This document shows, piece by piece, positions 26,364-36,470 of a stretch of 64,000 nucleotides of DNA; positions within the stretch are counted from its first letter, which is position 1; each line of letters starts with the position of its first letter. The position numbers and the translations under genes are program-made. The notes beneath the pieces are model-generated. The model saw only the letters and a program-made list of their open reading frames with translations, had not been told where the DNA came from and did no database searches. The stretch spans positions 191,830 through 255,829 of the forward strand of contig NZ_AQHJ01000022.1 of assembly GCF_014925405.1 (NCBI RefSeq). The letters run 5' to 3'. This DNA comes from Pseudoalteromonas ulvae UL12. Its GTDB lineage: Bacteria > Pseudomonadota > Gammaproteobacteria > Enterobacterales > Alteromonadaceae.

Positions 26364-28301
26364 TTATCCTATTAAATCAATATACTCTTGCTCAGTAAGA
26401 ACTTTTACACCTTTATCTTTAGCTGCATTGATTTTTGTTTCACCAACTTTCTCACCTGTAACTAAGTAAGTTGTTTTACCTGTTACAGATTTAGCAACTT
26501 TAGCTCCTAGAGATTTAGCGTGTTTTTCCATATCTCCTCTTGATCCTTGTTGCATAGAACCAGTGAATACAACAACTGAACCTGCAATTGGAGAAGATGA
26601 ATTATCTCTTTCTGATTCTTTAGGCGTTTCAGCTAAGTTAAATCCAAGTTCATAAACTTTGAAGAACTCTTCTTTAATATTTGCGAGGCCTTCGACAATA
26701 GCTTCAGCACTGAGTTGAGCAAAGCCATCTATTTTAACCATTTCATCTGCTGTCAATTCAAATAACTGAGTGATTGTATGGTGTTGAAGTAGCTTTTCAC
26801 AATTGCCTCCACCTAATCTACTGACCCCAAAAGCTGATAAGAAACGCCAATCCTCTATTTCAATTTCTCGACTCGCTTTGAGTTGGTCAAATAAGTTTTG
26901 AGATGTTTTATCTCCAAACCCATAGCCAGCAAATTGATGCACTTTTATAGAGTAGATTTCATGAATATGTTTAACGCCAAAATTACTCAACTTTTCAATA
27001 ACCTTAGGGCCAAAACCATCATTATTTCCTAACGTTTTGAAAAAGTGGATTAAGGTATTTTCTGTTTGTGCGGGACAATCACTTTTATTAGGGCAGATAA
27101 GGTGATCAGATTCCCATAGCAAGTGAGAATTACAACTCGGACATGATTCTGGTAATTGAGGATCAACCTTCTTAATTACTTTCTCAATCTTTGGAATAAC
27201 TAGACCACTTCTAACAAGTTGTACAACGGCTCCAGGACCAACTCCGTTTGTTTTAACCATATTATAATGGTGTACTGTGACTCGGCTAATAGTTGCACCA
27301 CTCAGCTTAGTAGGAACTAATTCTGCAACCGGTGAAATACGCCCTGTTCTGGAAGTTTGAGGTACAATATTTAAAACTTCGACTTCAGCAGAATCTTCAT
27401 TTACTTTAAAAGCAATCTGCCATCTGTGATTTTTCCTTGTAGCTCCCATATACTCTTTCAAAGCTGTATGAGTTGTTTCAAGAATGACTCCATCGATATC
27501 GAAATCTACAGCCTTCCACATTTCTTCTACGATAGTCTCGAAGTTTGAAATGATTTCAGAAAAGTGTGCCGTGGTATTTTCTATTAATGCAAATGGATAA
27601 AATACACATGCGCCATCATCTATAGCCTTCTGCACATTTTCATCGACTTTCTTCTCTGCAATTATTGCAGCTTGAATGTTTCGAGAGTTTTCAAAAATAT
27701 CGCTAAGTACAGTATCGAAATAACTCTTCTTAATCACAATTTCGCCAGGCCCTAAACCTCTATCGCCATTCTCGGCAACCTTTAATCCTCTTTCAAAGGC
27801 TCTTGTAATATCCTGACCTCTGTATCCATCTCCTCTAGTATACAGAGTTGTTCCATCATCGAATGCAGCATACCCATCAAGTTTAGGGGTTACTCTTAGT
27901 TTAATTTCTTCTTCTGAAACATTAATTTCTTGAGCTGCCTTTAAAATCCTTTTTAACCACTTTTCTATATCTTCTTTTGAATAAGCCTTCTCTGTTGAAA
28001 GCATTCTTTGTGGTAGCTCTACTGTTTTGGCTTCTGCCAGAACTTCAGGCTCAACTTGATTAAGATATGGGTGAAGATGATTTATATCCCTTAACATAGA
28101 AATATATAAATCATATTGTTCATCGGTTATGACTTGAATACCTTCTCGATAAAGAGCATTTGATGCTTTTAAGACTTGAACTAATTCTTCTGAATTTAAG
28201 TTTGATTTACTAAAAAGATTAGTTAAATCTTTTGAATTAATTTCTTTATCTAGATTTTTTAAAGTATCTATTTGCTCATTTGTAAAATTGATTTCTAACA
28301 T
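26364..28301 (-). CDS. Element-encoded NAD+-dependent DNA ligase
   Basis: A 645-aa complete LigA-type enzyme that seals nicks using NAD+. Domains in order: Ia (residues 1-80, with ITDEQYD), adenylation (about 90-320, lysine nucleophile Lys140 in PKLDGYA, DIDGVILE near 270), OB fold (about 315-380), four-Cys zinc finger (CPSC at 387-390 and a second pair near 403 and 409), helix-hairpin-helix region (about 415-560) and BRCT (about 570-645). It is clearly diverged from the host LigA. Its ATG is 12 bases after the stop of the interrupted host ligA, with AAGGAG overlapping that stop, so it should be made from ligA transcripts. It presumably supplies the cell's essential ligase. Confidence 0.95.
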   Translation of the reverse strand: MLEINFTNEQIDTLKNLDKEINSKDLTNLFSKSNLNSEELVQVLKASNALYREGIQVITDEQYDLYISMLRDINHLHPYLNQVEPEVLAEAKTVELPQRMLSTEKAYSKEDIEKWLKRILKAAQEINVSEEEIKLRVTPKLDGYAAFDDGTTLYTRGDGYRGQDITRAFERGLKVAENGDRGLGPGEIVIKKSYFDTVLSDIFENSRNIQAAIIAEKKVDENVQKAIDDGACVFYPFALIENTTAHFSEIISNFETIVEEMWKAVDFDIDGVILETTHTALKEYMGATRKNHRWQIAFKVNEDSAEVEVLNIVPQTSRTGRISPVAELVPTKLSGATISRVTVHHYNMVKTNGVGPGAVVQLVRSGLVIPKIEKVIKKVDPQLPESCPSCNSHLLWESDHLICPNKSDCPAQTENTLIHFFKTLGNNDGFGPKVIEKLSNFGVKHIHEIYSIKVHQFAGYGFGDKTSQNLFDQLKASREIEIEDWRFLSAFGVSRLGGGNCEKLLQHHTITQLFELTADEMVKIDGFAQLSAEAIVEGLANIKEEFFKVYELGFNLAETPKESERDNSSSPIAGSVVVFTGSMQQGSRGDMEKHAKSLGAKVAKSVTGKTTYLVTGEKVGETKINAAKDKGVKVLTEQEYIDLIG

Positions 28302-28311
28302 TTCAATCTCT

Positions 28312-29573
<1,262 letters not shown>

Positions 29574-29600
29574 TTAATGGCCAATCATTGGCTTAAAATG

Positions 29601-29624
29601 AAAAAGCCACCAAATATTGGTGGC
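29601..29624 (-). terminator. Terminator between zipA and ligA
   Basis: The stem GCCACCAA/TTGGTGGC (29606-29613 with 29617-29624) is followed on the minus strand by a T-rich run. It should stop much of the zipA transcript, so ligA, and now the element ligase, needs a promoter in the 60 bp before 29540 or read-through. Confidence 0.75.
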
Positions 29625-29650
29625 CAATTGCTTTAATAACTTAACGGTGT

Positions 29651-30409
29651 TTATTGATCAAATTCACGAATTTTTTCAACATATTGACGAACCATCGCCA
29701 CAGTTAAAAGTTCTCGGTTATGATCGTACACTTGGGCTCCAAATTCATCGGCCAGTTTCTTCGCCGCACTATGCAACATATTAAATGCGGGTAAACTATC
29801 GCCTTCACAAGGCAACGTCATAAATAAACTCACCCCCGCTGTACTCAGTTGTTCCATATTATCGATATCAAACGTGCCCGGATTAAACATATTCACTAAA
29901 CGAAATAGCACAGCACCGTTGCCTGAAGGATCTTGATGACGGTTGAAAAACCCTTCTGGCGAAAACTTAAAGCCAAGAGACAGTAACAATGGCAATAAAG
30001 AGGCCCCTTGCATACTTAAGCCTTCAGGCATTTGAATATGTAAAATAATAAAGTCCGCAGGTACATCACTGTTAGTTGGCTCGGCACTTTGCGGCTGGGC
30101 TTCATTGTCAGCGACAGCATAATCATCATCTAAGTCATCGAGATTATTTAAATCAATTTTATCGAGTTCTGCATTGGGTGCTTCATTGGCGACATTGATA
30201 GAAATATTGCCTAATTCAGGTTCATCGCGATCTGCACTAAAACGTGGTTGCACTGATTGCTCGACCGGCTCATGAGCTGGCGTTGGATTTGATACAGCGG
30301 GCGCTTCGGTTTGATCCTTTTTACGCACTGACCACAGTCCATGTAACAATAAACCACCAATTACCAGCGCACTGATAATCACTAACACCCATCTTAATTC
30401 GTCGGCCAT
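29651..30409 (-). CDS. zipA: Cell division protein ZipA
   Basis: A 252-aa inner-membrane division protein that tethers FtsZ at the septum. It has one N-terminal membrane helix (residues about 5-28, LRWVLVIISALVIGGLLLHG), a Pro/Glu-rich flexible linker to about residue 115, and a C-terminal FtsZ-binding domain of about 135 residues. The order smc-zipA-ligA is conserved in gammaproteobacteria, which supports the call. Confidence 0.95.
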   Translation of the reverse strand: MADELRWVLVIISALVIGGLLLHGLWSVRKKDQTEAPAVSNPTPAHEPVEQSVQPRFSADRDEPELGNISINVANEAPNAELDKIDLNNLDDLDDDYAVADNEAQPQSAEPTNSDVPADFIILHIQMPEGLSMQGASLLPLLLSLGFKFSPEGFFNRHQDPSGNGAVLFRLVNMFNPGTFDIDNMEQLSTAGVSLFMTLPCEGDSLPAFNMLHSAAKKLADEFGAQVYDHNRELLTVAMVRQYVEKIREFDQ

Positions 30410-30545
30410 CCGAATACCTTTATATTATTGATTCCAAGAGTATATCTATGTTTATGCTATGTTGTCAGCCCACTTTCGACAGTTAACAACACAATCAAGC
30501 TTAAAAATTGTAGACCCTATATAAATAGCAAACTATTCATTGATT

Positions 30546-33500
30546 TTAAATAGCTTTTGCCATCTCAACGGCCTGTTCTATATCAACAGAAACCATTCTT
30601 GACACCCCAGGCTCTGCCATCGTGACACCCGTCAATCGCCCGGCCATCTCCATCGCCACTTTGTTATGGCTAATATAGATAAACTGCACCGTTTGTGACA
30701 TTTCTTCAACTAAACGACAAAAACGCCCGACATTTGCGTCATCAAGGGGAGCATCAACCTCATCCAGCATACAAAATGGCGCTGGATTAAGCCTAAATAT
30801 AGAAAACACTAATGATAATGCGGTCAGCGCTTTTTCTCCACCACTTAACAAGTGAATTGTAGAGTTTTTCTTACCGGGTGGGCGCGCCATGATAGTGACA
30901 CCACTTTCAAGCATGTCATCTGAGGTTAATTCTAAGTACGCTTGCCCGCCACCAAACACTTTGGGAAATAAATCAGCTAAGTCATGATTGATTTGATCAA
31001 ACGTTTGGCGAAATAAGCTTTTCGTTTCACGATCGATTTTTCCAATTGCACCTTCTAAGGTGTCCAGTGCATCGACCAAATCTTGATATTGCTCATCTAA
31101 ATATGTTTTACGCGCTTTGGCTTGTTCAAATTCATCAATCGCCGCAAGGTTAATCGCCCCAAGCAAGCGTATTTTGTCACTCACTTGATTCAATCGAGCC
31201 TGCCAACGTGTTGGGTTGGCATCAGCACTGAGTTGCTCAACGACGTCTTTGAGTTGCACATTCAATTCACTCAAGGGTTCAAGCGCTGCGCTGGCTTTTA
31301 ATTGACTTGCCTGTAGGGCCAATGCTAAATCTTGGCGCTGGGCTTCTAAGGCAAGCAGTTGCTGCTGCGACGCTTGTAAACCTTGCTCTTTTTGCTGCAG
31401 CTCTTCTTTCTTTTGCGCAAGTTTTTGCTCCATCTCGACTTGATGCGTTTGCGCAATCACTTCTTGCTCAAGTGTTTCTTGCATTGACTGGGCAACATCT
31501 TCCAGAGGAAGCGCCATCTCATCTAATCGCATTATCAACTGTGCACATTGCGCAGCTAGCTGCTGCTCACTTTGCTGTGCGGTTGCTTGTTGTTGCACTA
31601 TCAGTTGGTAAGCACTTTTGAGGCTTTCAATATTGAGAGACTGTTTATGCAGCTGCGCTTTGGCTTGATTTAACGTACTCTGCTGGTGATTAATATTCAG
31701 TTTATGGCTTTGATACGCTTGCTCTGCGGATTGCGCACGCAAAACAATATCATCAACATTCATCTCTAATTCGGTTTGAGCATCAAGCGCAGCCTCTAAA
31801 TCAAGATTTAGGGTCTGCTCAGTGTCACTAAATTCAGCAATCGATGTGACTAATTGGTCATATTGATGCTGCCAGTGCTGTTGCGAGGCAGTTTTAACTT
31901 CAATTTTACTTTGTAAGGCGGCATCTTGTTGTGCGGCTGTATGAATGGTCTGTTTAATATCGGCTAATTGCTGATTAAACTCTGTCACTTGCCGTTGCTG
32001 CTCGGTTAATTTTCGCTCGCTATCATTGAGTCGTTGTTCAACCGCGTGTTGTTGTATTTTAAACTCGGAGATCTTTCTTAACTTTAATAAGATAGAGTCA
32101 GTATGCGCCTGCTCATTTGGTTCAATATGCCAATTAGGGCCAATGAAAAGACCCGATGAAGCCATCGCACCTATCCATTGTTGCTGCTCCCAATCAATCG
32201 ATTGATCAGAATTGTCGAGATATAAAATACGATCAAGCCACTGCGGGTACACCCCAGAAATAATGAATTGACTGAGCGCGTTGTCAGGCGCTGTGTAATC
32301 ACTTGGCCAAATAGCAGAGCCCTCACCTGATTGGTTTTCTCTAACCAGAGCATGACTAAACTGAGTCAGCGCTTGTTCTATCACACACTCAAATCCTGGC
32401 TGAACCTCAAGCTGATGCAACACATTTGTGTGTGAATGACTCTGTTGCTCTACCTGAACCACATCACCTAACGCCTCTAAATGCGCATTTAAGGTGGTGA
32501 GCTCTTTTTGTTGAGTGCGAACCTGTTGCAATGCAACATCCAGCATACGCTGGGCTTCGTGCAAGCCGTTTTCGACCTGTTCTTGTATTGCTTTATCGTT
32601 TGCAAGCTGCGTTTTACACTGCTGAACGTGCGCTTTGAGCACATCAAGCTCTGCCCGTAAGTCTTGCTGCTGTAAGGCTGATAATTGTTGCTGTTTATCT
32701 TGTTGCTGCTGTTGTAGCTGCTGTAATTTCAACTGAGCAGCTTGAACTTGATGTTGGCTGGTTTGTAATTGCTTTTCAACTTGATGATTTTGCCGCTGCG
32801 CATCTTGCCAGCGTGTAAATAAACCATCTTCATGTTCACTCAACTCATCAAGAGCCGCATCAAGTAATTCAACTTGCTCACGTTGTATGTCGATGGCCTT
32901 TTCTGCGTCGTCGAGTTGAGTTTGCGCAGCTTGATATTGCTGCGCTAAAGACTGCTGAGTGACAGTATTTTTGCTTTGCTGAGATTGTGAGGTTGATAAC
33001 TGCGCGGTAATGTCAGCATGTTGCAGCTGCAAACTGATTTTTTGTTGTTCAAATTTGGTATGTTGGTTGGCCAGTAAAAAGACCTGCTGCTGGGCAGTTT
33101 GAAATTGAGCTTCTATCTCACCGAGTGCTGTTTTTAAAGCCAACAACACATCATCATGACCTGAGTGCGCCTGTTTAAAAAATGTAATTTTTTGCTCAAG
33201 TTCCGTTAAGGTAGATTCTGTTTGCTGTGATTTGTCGTTAAGTTGCTGCCAACGCAACACCGCAAGTTCGCTTTTATATTGGCGCTCTTGTTGTTTTAAG
33301 TCGCGATACTGCGCTGCTTGCTCTGCTTGAACGGTGAGTTTGTCGAGCTGGGTTTGTAACTCTTGACGCAAATCGAGTAAACGTTCGAGGTTTTCTTTGG
33401 TGCTGCGAAGGCGCGTTTCGGTTTCTCGTCGTCGCTCTTTATATTTAGATACGCCCGCTGCTTCTTCGATAAACACCCGTAACTCTTGTGGCTTACTTTC

Positions 33501-33959
33501 GATTAAACGCGAAATCATCCCTTGTTCGATAATCGCGTAACTGCGCGGGCCTAAACCTGTGCCTAAAAAGATATCGGTGATATCTCGTTTACGACATTTA
33601 GTTCCATTGAGGTAATAAAAGGACTGGCCATCGCGAGTGACGAGGCGCTTGATTGCGACTTGATTTCGGTCAACTAACGAGCCGGCTAAATACCCTTGAG
33701 TATTATCAAACAATAATTCAACTGAGGCCTGTGACACAGGTTTACGGTTTGTCGAACCATTAAAAATGACATCTGTCATGGCATCACCACGCAGATTTTT
33801 CGCTGAGCTTTCGCCAAGTACCCAACGCACAGCATCAATGACATTCGATTTGCCACAGCCATTAGGCCCGACAACACAGGTCATTTTATCTGGAAAAGGG
33901 ATTTTGGTTGGTTCTACAAAGGATTTGAAACCAGCTAATTTTATAGTGCTTAAGCGCAT
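30546..33959 (-). CDS. smc: Chromosome segregation protein SMC
   Basis: A 1137-aa chromosome-organising ATPase. Walker A GPNGCGKSN is at about residues 32-40; two long Gln-rich coiled coils flank a central hinge (about 505-630); the C-terminal head has the signature LSGGEKALTALSL and Walker B FCMLDEVDAPLDD. It dimerises through the hinge and holds DNA with Scp-type partners. It is upstream of zipA and divergent from cysZ. The organism therefore uses SMC rather than MukB, as expected for Alteromonadales. Confidence 0.97.
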   Translation of the reverse strand: MRLSTIKLAGFKSFVEPTKIPFPDKMTCVVGPNGCGKSNVIDAVRWVLGESSAKNLRGDAMTDVIFNGSTNRKPVSQASVELLFDNTQGYLAGSLVDRNQVAIKRLVTRDGQSFYYLNGTKCRKRDITDIFLGTGLGPRSYAIIEQGMISRLIESKPQELRVFIEEAAGVSKYKERRRETETRLRSTKENLERLLDLRQELQTQLDKLTVQAEQAAQYRDLKQQERQYKSELAVLRWQQLNDKSQQTESTLTELEQKITFFKQAHSGHDDVLLALKTALGEIEAQFQTAQQQVFLLANQHTKFEQQKISLQLQHADITAQLSTSQSQQSKNTVTQQSLAQQYQAAQTQLDDAEKAIDIQREQVELLDAALDELSEHEDGLFTRWQDAQRQNHQVEKQLQTSQHQVQAAQLKLQQLQQQQQDKQQQLSALQQQDLRAELDVLKAHVQQCKTQLANDKAIQEQVENGLHEAQRMLDVALQQVRTQQKELTTLNAHLEALGDVVQVEQQSHSHTNVLHQLEVQPGFECVIEQALTQFSHALVRENQSGEGSAIWPSDYTAPDNALSQFIISGVYPQWLDRILYLDNSDQSIDWEQQQWIGAMASSGLFIGPNWHIEPNEQAHTDSILLKLRKISEFKIQQHAVEQRLNDSERKLTEQQRQVTEFNQQLADIKQTIHTAAQQDAALQSKIEVKTASQQHWQHQYDQLVTSIAEFSDTEQTLNLDLEAALDAQTELEMNVDDIVLRAQSAEQAYQSHKLNINHQQSTLNQAKAQLHKQSLNIESLKSAYQLIVQQQATAQQSEQQLAAQCAQLIMRLDEMALPLEDVAQSMQETLEQEVIAQTHQVEMEQKLAQKKEELQQKEQGLQASQQQLLALEAQRQDLALALQASQLKASAALEPLSELNVQLKDVVEQLSADANPTRWQARLNQVSDKIRLLGAINLAAIDEFEQAKARKTYLDEQYQDLVDALDTLEGAIGKIDRETKSLFRQTFDQINHDLADLFPKVFGGGQAYLELTSDDMLESGVTIMARPPGKKNSTIHLLSGGEKALTALSLVFSIFRLNPAPFCMLDEVDAPLDDANVGRFCRLVEEMSQTVQFIYISHNKVAMEMAGRLTGVTMAEPGVSRMVSVDIEQAVEMAKAI

Positions 33960-34137
33960 CTTATTATTTATTAAGTTCGACAGCGTTGACTGTAGCAGAT
34001 CGGCCTTGCAATTTTAATACTTTTGCCATCATTTGTATGCCCCGTTATGCAACATGGTGTTACAAATCAACTTCTCACACTATTCCCATTAAAAATATCG
34101 CCCCTTATAATGAAAAAAAATTCCTCGGTGGTAGACA

Positions 34138-34869
34138 ATGCAACTTTCTCAAGGTTTTCAATATTTTTTAAGTGGATTTAATTTAATTTCAAATAAAGGG
34201 CTTAAACGCTTTGTGTTTATTCCGCTGTTAATCAATTTACTGATTTTCGGTGGTTCGCTCTTTTTTATTGTCGACTGGCTAACCCAAGGCATCGCTTACT
34301 TCAATGACTTTTTACCTAGTTGGTTAAGCTGGCTTGAGTGGTTAATCTGGCCTATCGCAATTTTAGTGATTTTATTCACCTATTCGACTGTGTTTTCAGT
34401 GATCACCAATTTTATCGCTGCCCCGTTTAATGGCTTATTGTCAGAAAAAGTTGAGCTTCACCTCACAGGTCAACGCGTCAATGATGATGGTTTTGCCGAT
34501 TTACTCAAAGATGTGCCGCGTATGCTGGGCCGCGAACTCAGTAAATTGCTCTACTATCTACCAAAAGCGATCGGCTTTTTTATCTTATTGTGGATTTTAC
34601 CTGTCGCAGGGCAAATTCTCTGGATAGGCTTTACATGCTGGATGTTTGCTGTGCAGTACAATGATTACCCGTTTGATAACCACAAAATAAAATTTACCGA
34701 GACACGCCATAAACTCAAGCAAAATCAAGGGTTATCTTATGGGTTTGGTCTTGCAGTCATGCTATTTACTATGATACCAATAATAAACCTGATTGTGATG
34801 CCTGTTGCAGTGTGTGGCGCAACACGTTTATGGGTCGAGCAATTTAGACACGACTATCGCAATGAGTAA
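34138..34869 (+). CDS. cysZ: Sulfate transporter CysZ
   Basis: A 243-aa inner-membrane protein of the CysZ family, a high-affinity sulfate permease feeding cysteine synthesis. Hydrophobic segments lie near residues 25-45, 65-90, 135-165 and 200-225. Characteristic stretches are GLKRFVFIPLLINLLIF at the start and the reentrant FIAAPFNGLLSEKVE. It is divergent from smc, as in relatives where cysZ neighbours zipA and ligA. Confidence 0.93.
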   Translation: MQLSQGFQYFLSGFNLISNKGLKRFVFIPLLINLLIFGGSLFFIVDWLTQGIAYFNDFLPSWLSWLEWLIWPIAILVILFTYSTVFSVITNFIAAPFNGLLSEKVELHLTGQRVNDDGFADLLKDVPRMLGRELSKLLYYLPKAIGFFILLWILPVAGQILWIGFTCWMFAVQYNDYPFDNHKIKFTETRHKLKQNQGLSYGFGLAVMLFTMIPIINLIVMPVAVCGATRLWVEQFRHDYRNE

Positions 34870-34962
34870 TTACGATGACTCAGTCGCACATGCGGTGTAT
34901 TGAGCTAAGCTAATACACTTGCCACTGAACCAACAATTAATAATAACAAGGAGAAAGTGAGT

Positions 34963-35745
34963 ATGAGGATCCCAATATTTCAAGTTGATGCTTTTTCAGA
35001 GCACCAGTTTAAAGGCAACCCTGCTGCAGTCATGCCACTCAATGCTTGGCTCAGTGACGAGCAGTTACAACAGATTGCCGCCGAAAACAATTTATCTGAA
35101 ACTGCTTTTTACATTGTGGACAGCGACCATATTCACTTACGTTGGTTCACTCCGACAACCGAGGTCGACCTGTGTGGTCATGCAACGTTAGCCACCGCAT
35201 GGGTATTGGTGAACGAGTACCATTACCCAGAGCAGACAATGCGTTTTAAAACCTGCTCAGGGCTCTTAACCGTCAAACACGACAATGGTATCTTTGAACT
35301 GGATTTCCCAGCTAACCATGCCAAAGAATGCTCGGTCAAAGCCCCTCTTTTGACTGCCTTTGGGGAAACGCCCCTTGAAATTTTATCGGCTGATGATTAT
35401 TTGCTGTTATTTAAAGATGAGCAAACCATTCGCGAACTCAAACCTGATTTTGCCTTGTTGTCTCAGTTACCTTTACGCGGTGTGATTGCAACCGCCCGAG
35501 GCGACACGGTTGATTTTGTGTCTCGCTGGTTTGGCCCAAATGTCGGAGTAGAAGAAGATCCGGTGACGGGCTCTGCCCATACAGTCCTTGCGCCCTACTG
35601 GGCAAATAAACTTGATAAAACTCGACTCACTGCCACACAAGTTTCAAAGCGCAGCGGTGATTTAATCTGTGAACTCAAAGGTGATCGGGTGTTAATTAGT
35701 GGCAGAGCAAACCTTTATTTAAAAGGCGAAGTATATTTAGCCTGA
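34963..35745 (+). CDS. PhzF-family isomerase
   Basis: A 260-aa protein of the PhzF/YddE family, enzymes with a diaminopimelate-epimerase-like fold that move protons on small molecules. Family markers are FQVDAFSEHQFKGNPAAV at the N-terminus, a Glu in NLSETAFY, DLCGHATLA and the C-terminal EEDPVTGSAHTVLAPYW. The ATG at 34963 has AAGGAG 9 bases upstream; GTG 34957 is possible. There is no biosynthetic cluster around it, so the substrate is unknown. Confidence 0.9.
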   Translation: MRIPIFQVDAFSEHQFKGNPAAVMPLNAWLSDEQLQQIAAENNLSETAFYIVDSDHIHLRWFTPTTEVDLCGHATLATAWVLVNEYHYPEQTMRFKTCSGLLTVKHDNGIFELDFPANHAKECSVKAPLLTAFGETPLEILSADDYLLLFKDEQTIRELKPDFALLSQLPLRGVIATARGDTVDFVSRWFGPNVGVEEDPVTGSAHTVLAPYWANKLDKTRLTATQVSKRSGDLICELKGDRVLISGRANLYLKGEVYLA

Positions 35746-35755
35746 TAATATCAAC

Positions 35756-35809
35756 GCAGATAGAATAACCGAAAATTAAGAACATCGTTTTATCGGTTAT
35801 TCTATCTGC
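35756..35809. terminator. Hairpin downstream of the phzF-like gene
   Basis: Perfect 17-bp arms (35756-35772 and 35793-35809) enclose a 20-base AT-rich loop just after the stop codon. There is no strong T tract; it may be a terminator or an mRNA-stabilising stem. Confidence 0.5.
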
Positions 35810-36470
35810 AACACTCAATGAAAGATTGATGTTAACCCTACGATCAGCACATCGCTTGAAACGACACATAGACCTAGGCAAATTACTAGCCAAACAAATC
35901 ACCTTATTTTAGTGCAAGCAAGTGACTATTTAGATACAGAAATCCTGTTTAAGATTAAATGCCAATTTTTTAAGCTAACTCCCACCAGCAATAGCAATGC
36001 CCATTATTTAATACACCAAAAATCGACACAAGCATGCTCAAATTTAACACCGATTACGACCCATATGAGTATGGAGAATCGATTTTGTTGTTCAATTGAC
36101 AATAATTTTTATATCTCGCCATAAAACTGCTAAATTTAAGGTCTAGCGATACATGATTTGGCAATGGTTGCGCTATGACACTCGCTTATCTAGGGTCGAA
36201 AATTGATAGAGAGTGTGCTTTGCACTCGTTAACGAGTGAAACAGATAAGTATTCACGATATTGATAGTGAACATTTATTTCATATATACAAATTATTATG
36301 CAAGTACGATACAATTTGCAGCCGTGTAAAAGGTATCGTCAAAATATCGCAAGTAAAACCAGCTTTTAGTGTGCTGGTAAAAAAAGCTTTTTCAATAGGG
36401 CATTACGAGACACTGTAAAATCAGTTAAAATGCTTAACTTCATATCTAGTTAAAATACCGAGAGTTTTCT
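35810..36470. other. Gene-free region before acnB
   Basis: AT-rich and without a convincing reading frame; the short open frames here lack ribosome binding sites. A small hairpin with GAGTG/CACTC arms lies near 36210-36238. Promoters for acnB should be in the last 200 bp, but I cannot place them with confidence. Confidence 0.5.

Noticed and set aside
26364..28301. Element ligase as LigB or as a duplicated copy of host ligA
   Set aside because: It has zinc-finger, HhH and BRCT parts that LigB lacks, and its sequence is too different from the flanking host LigA for a recent duplication.
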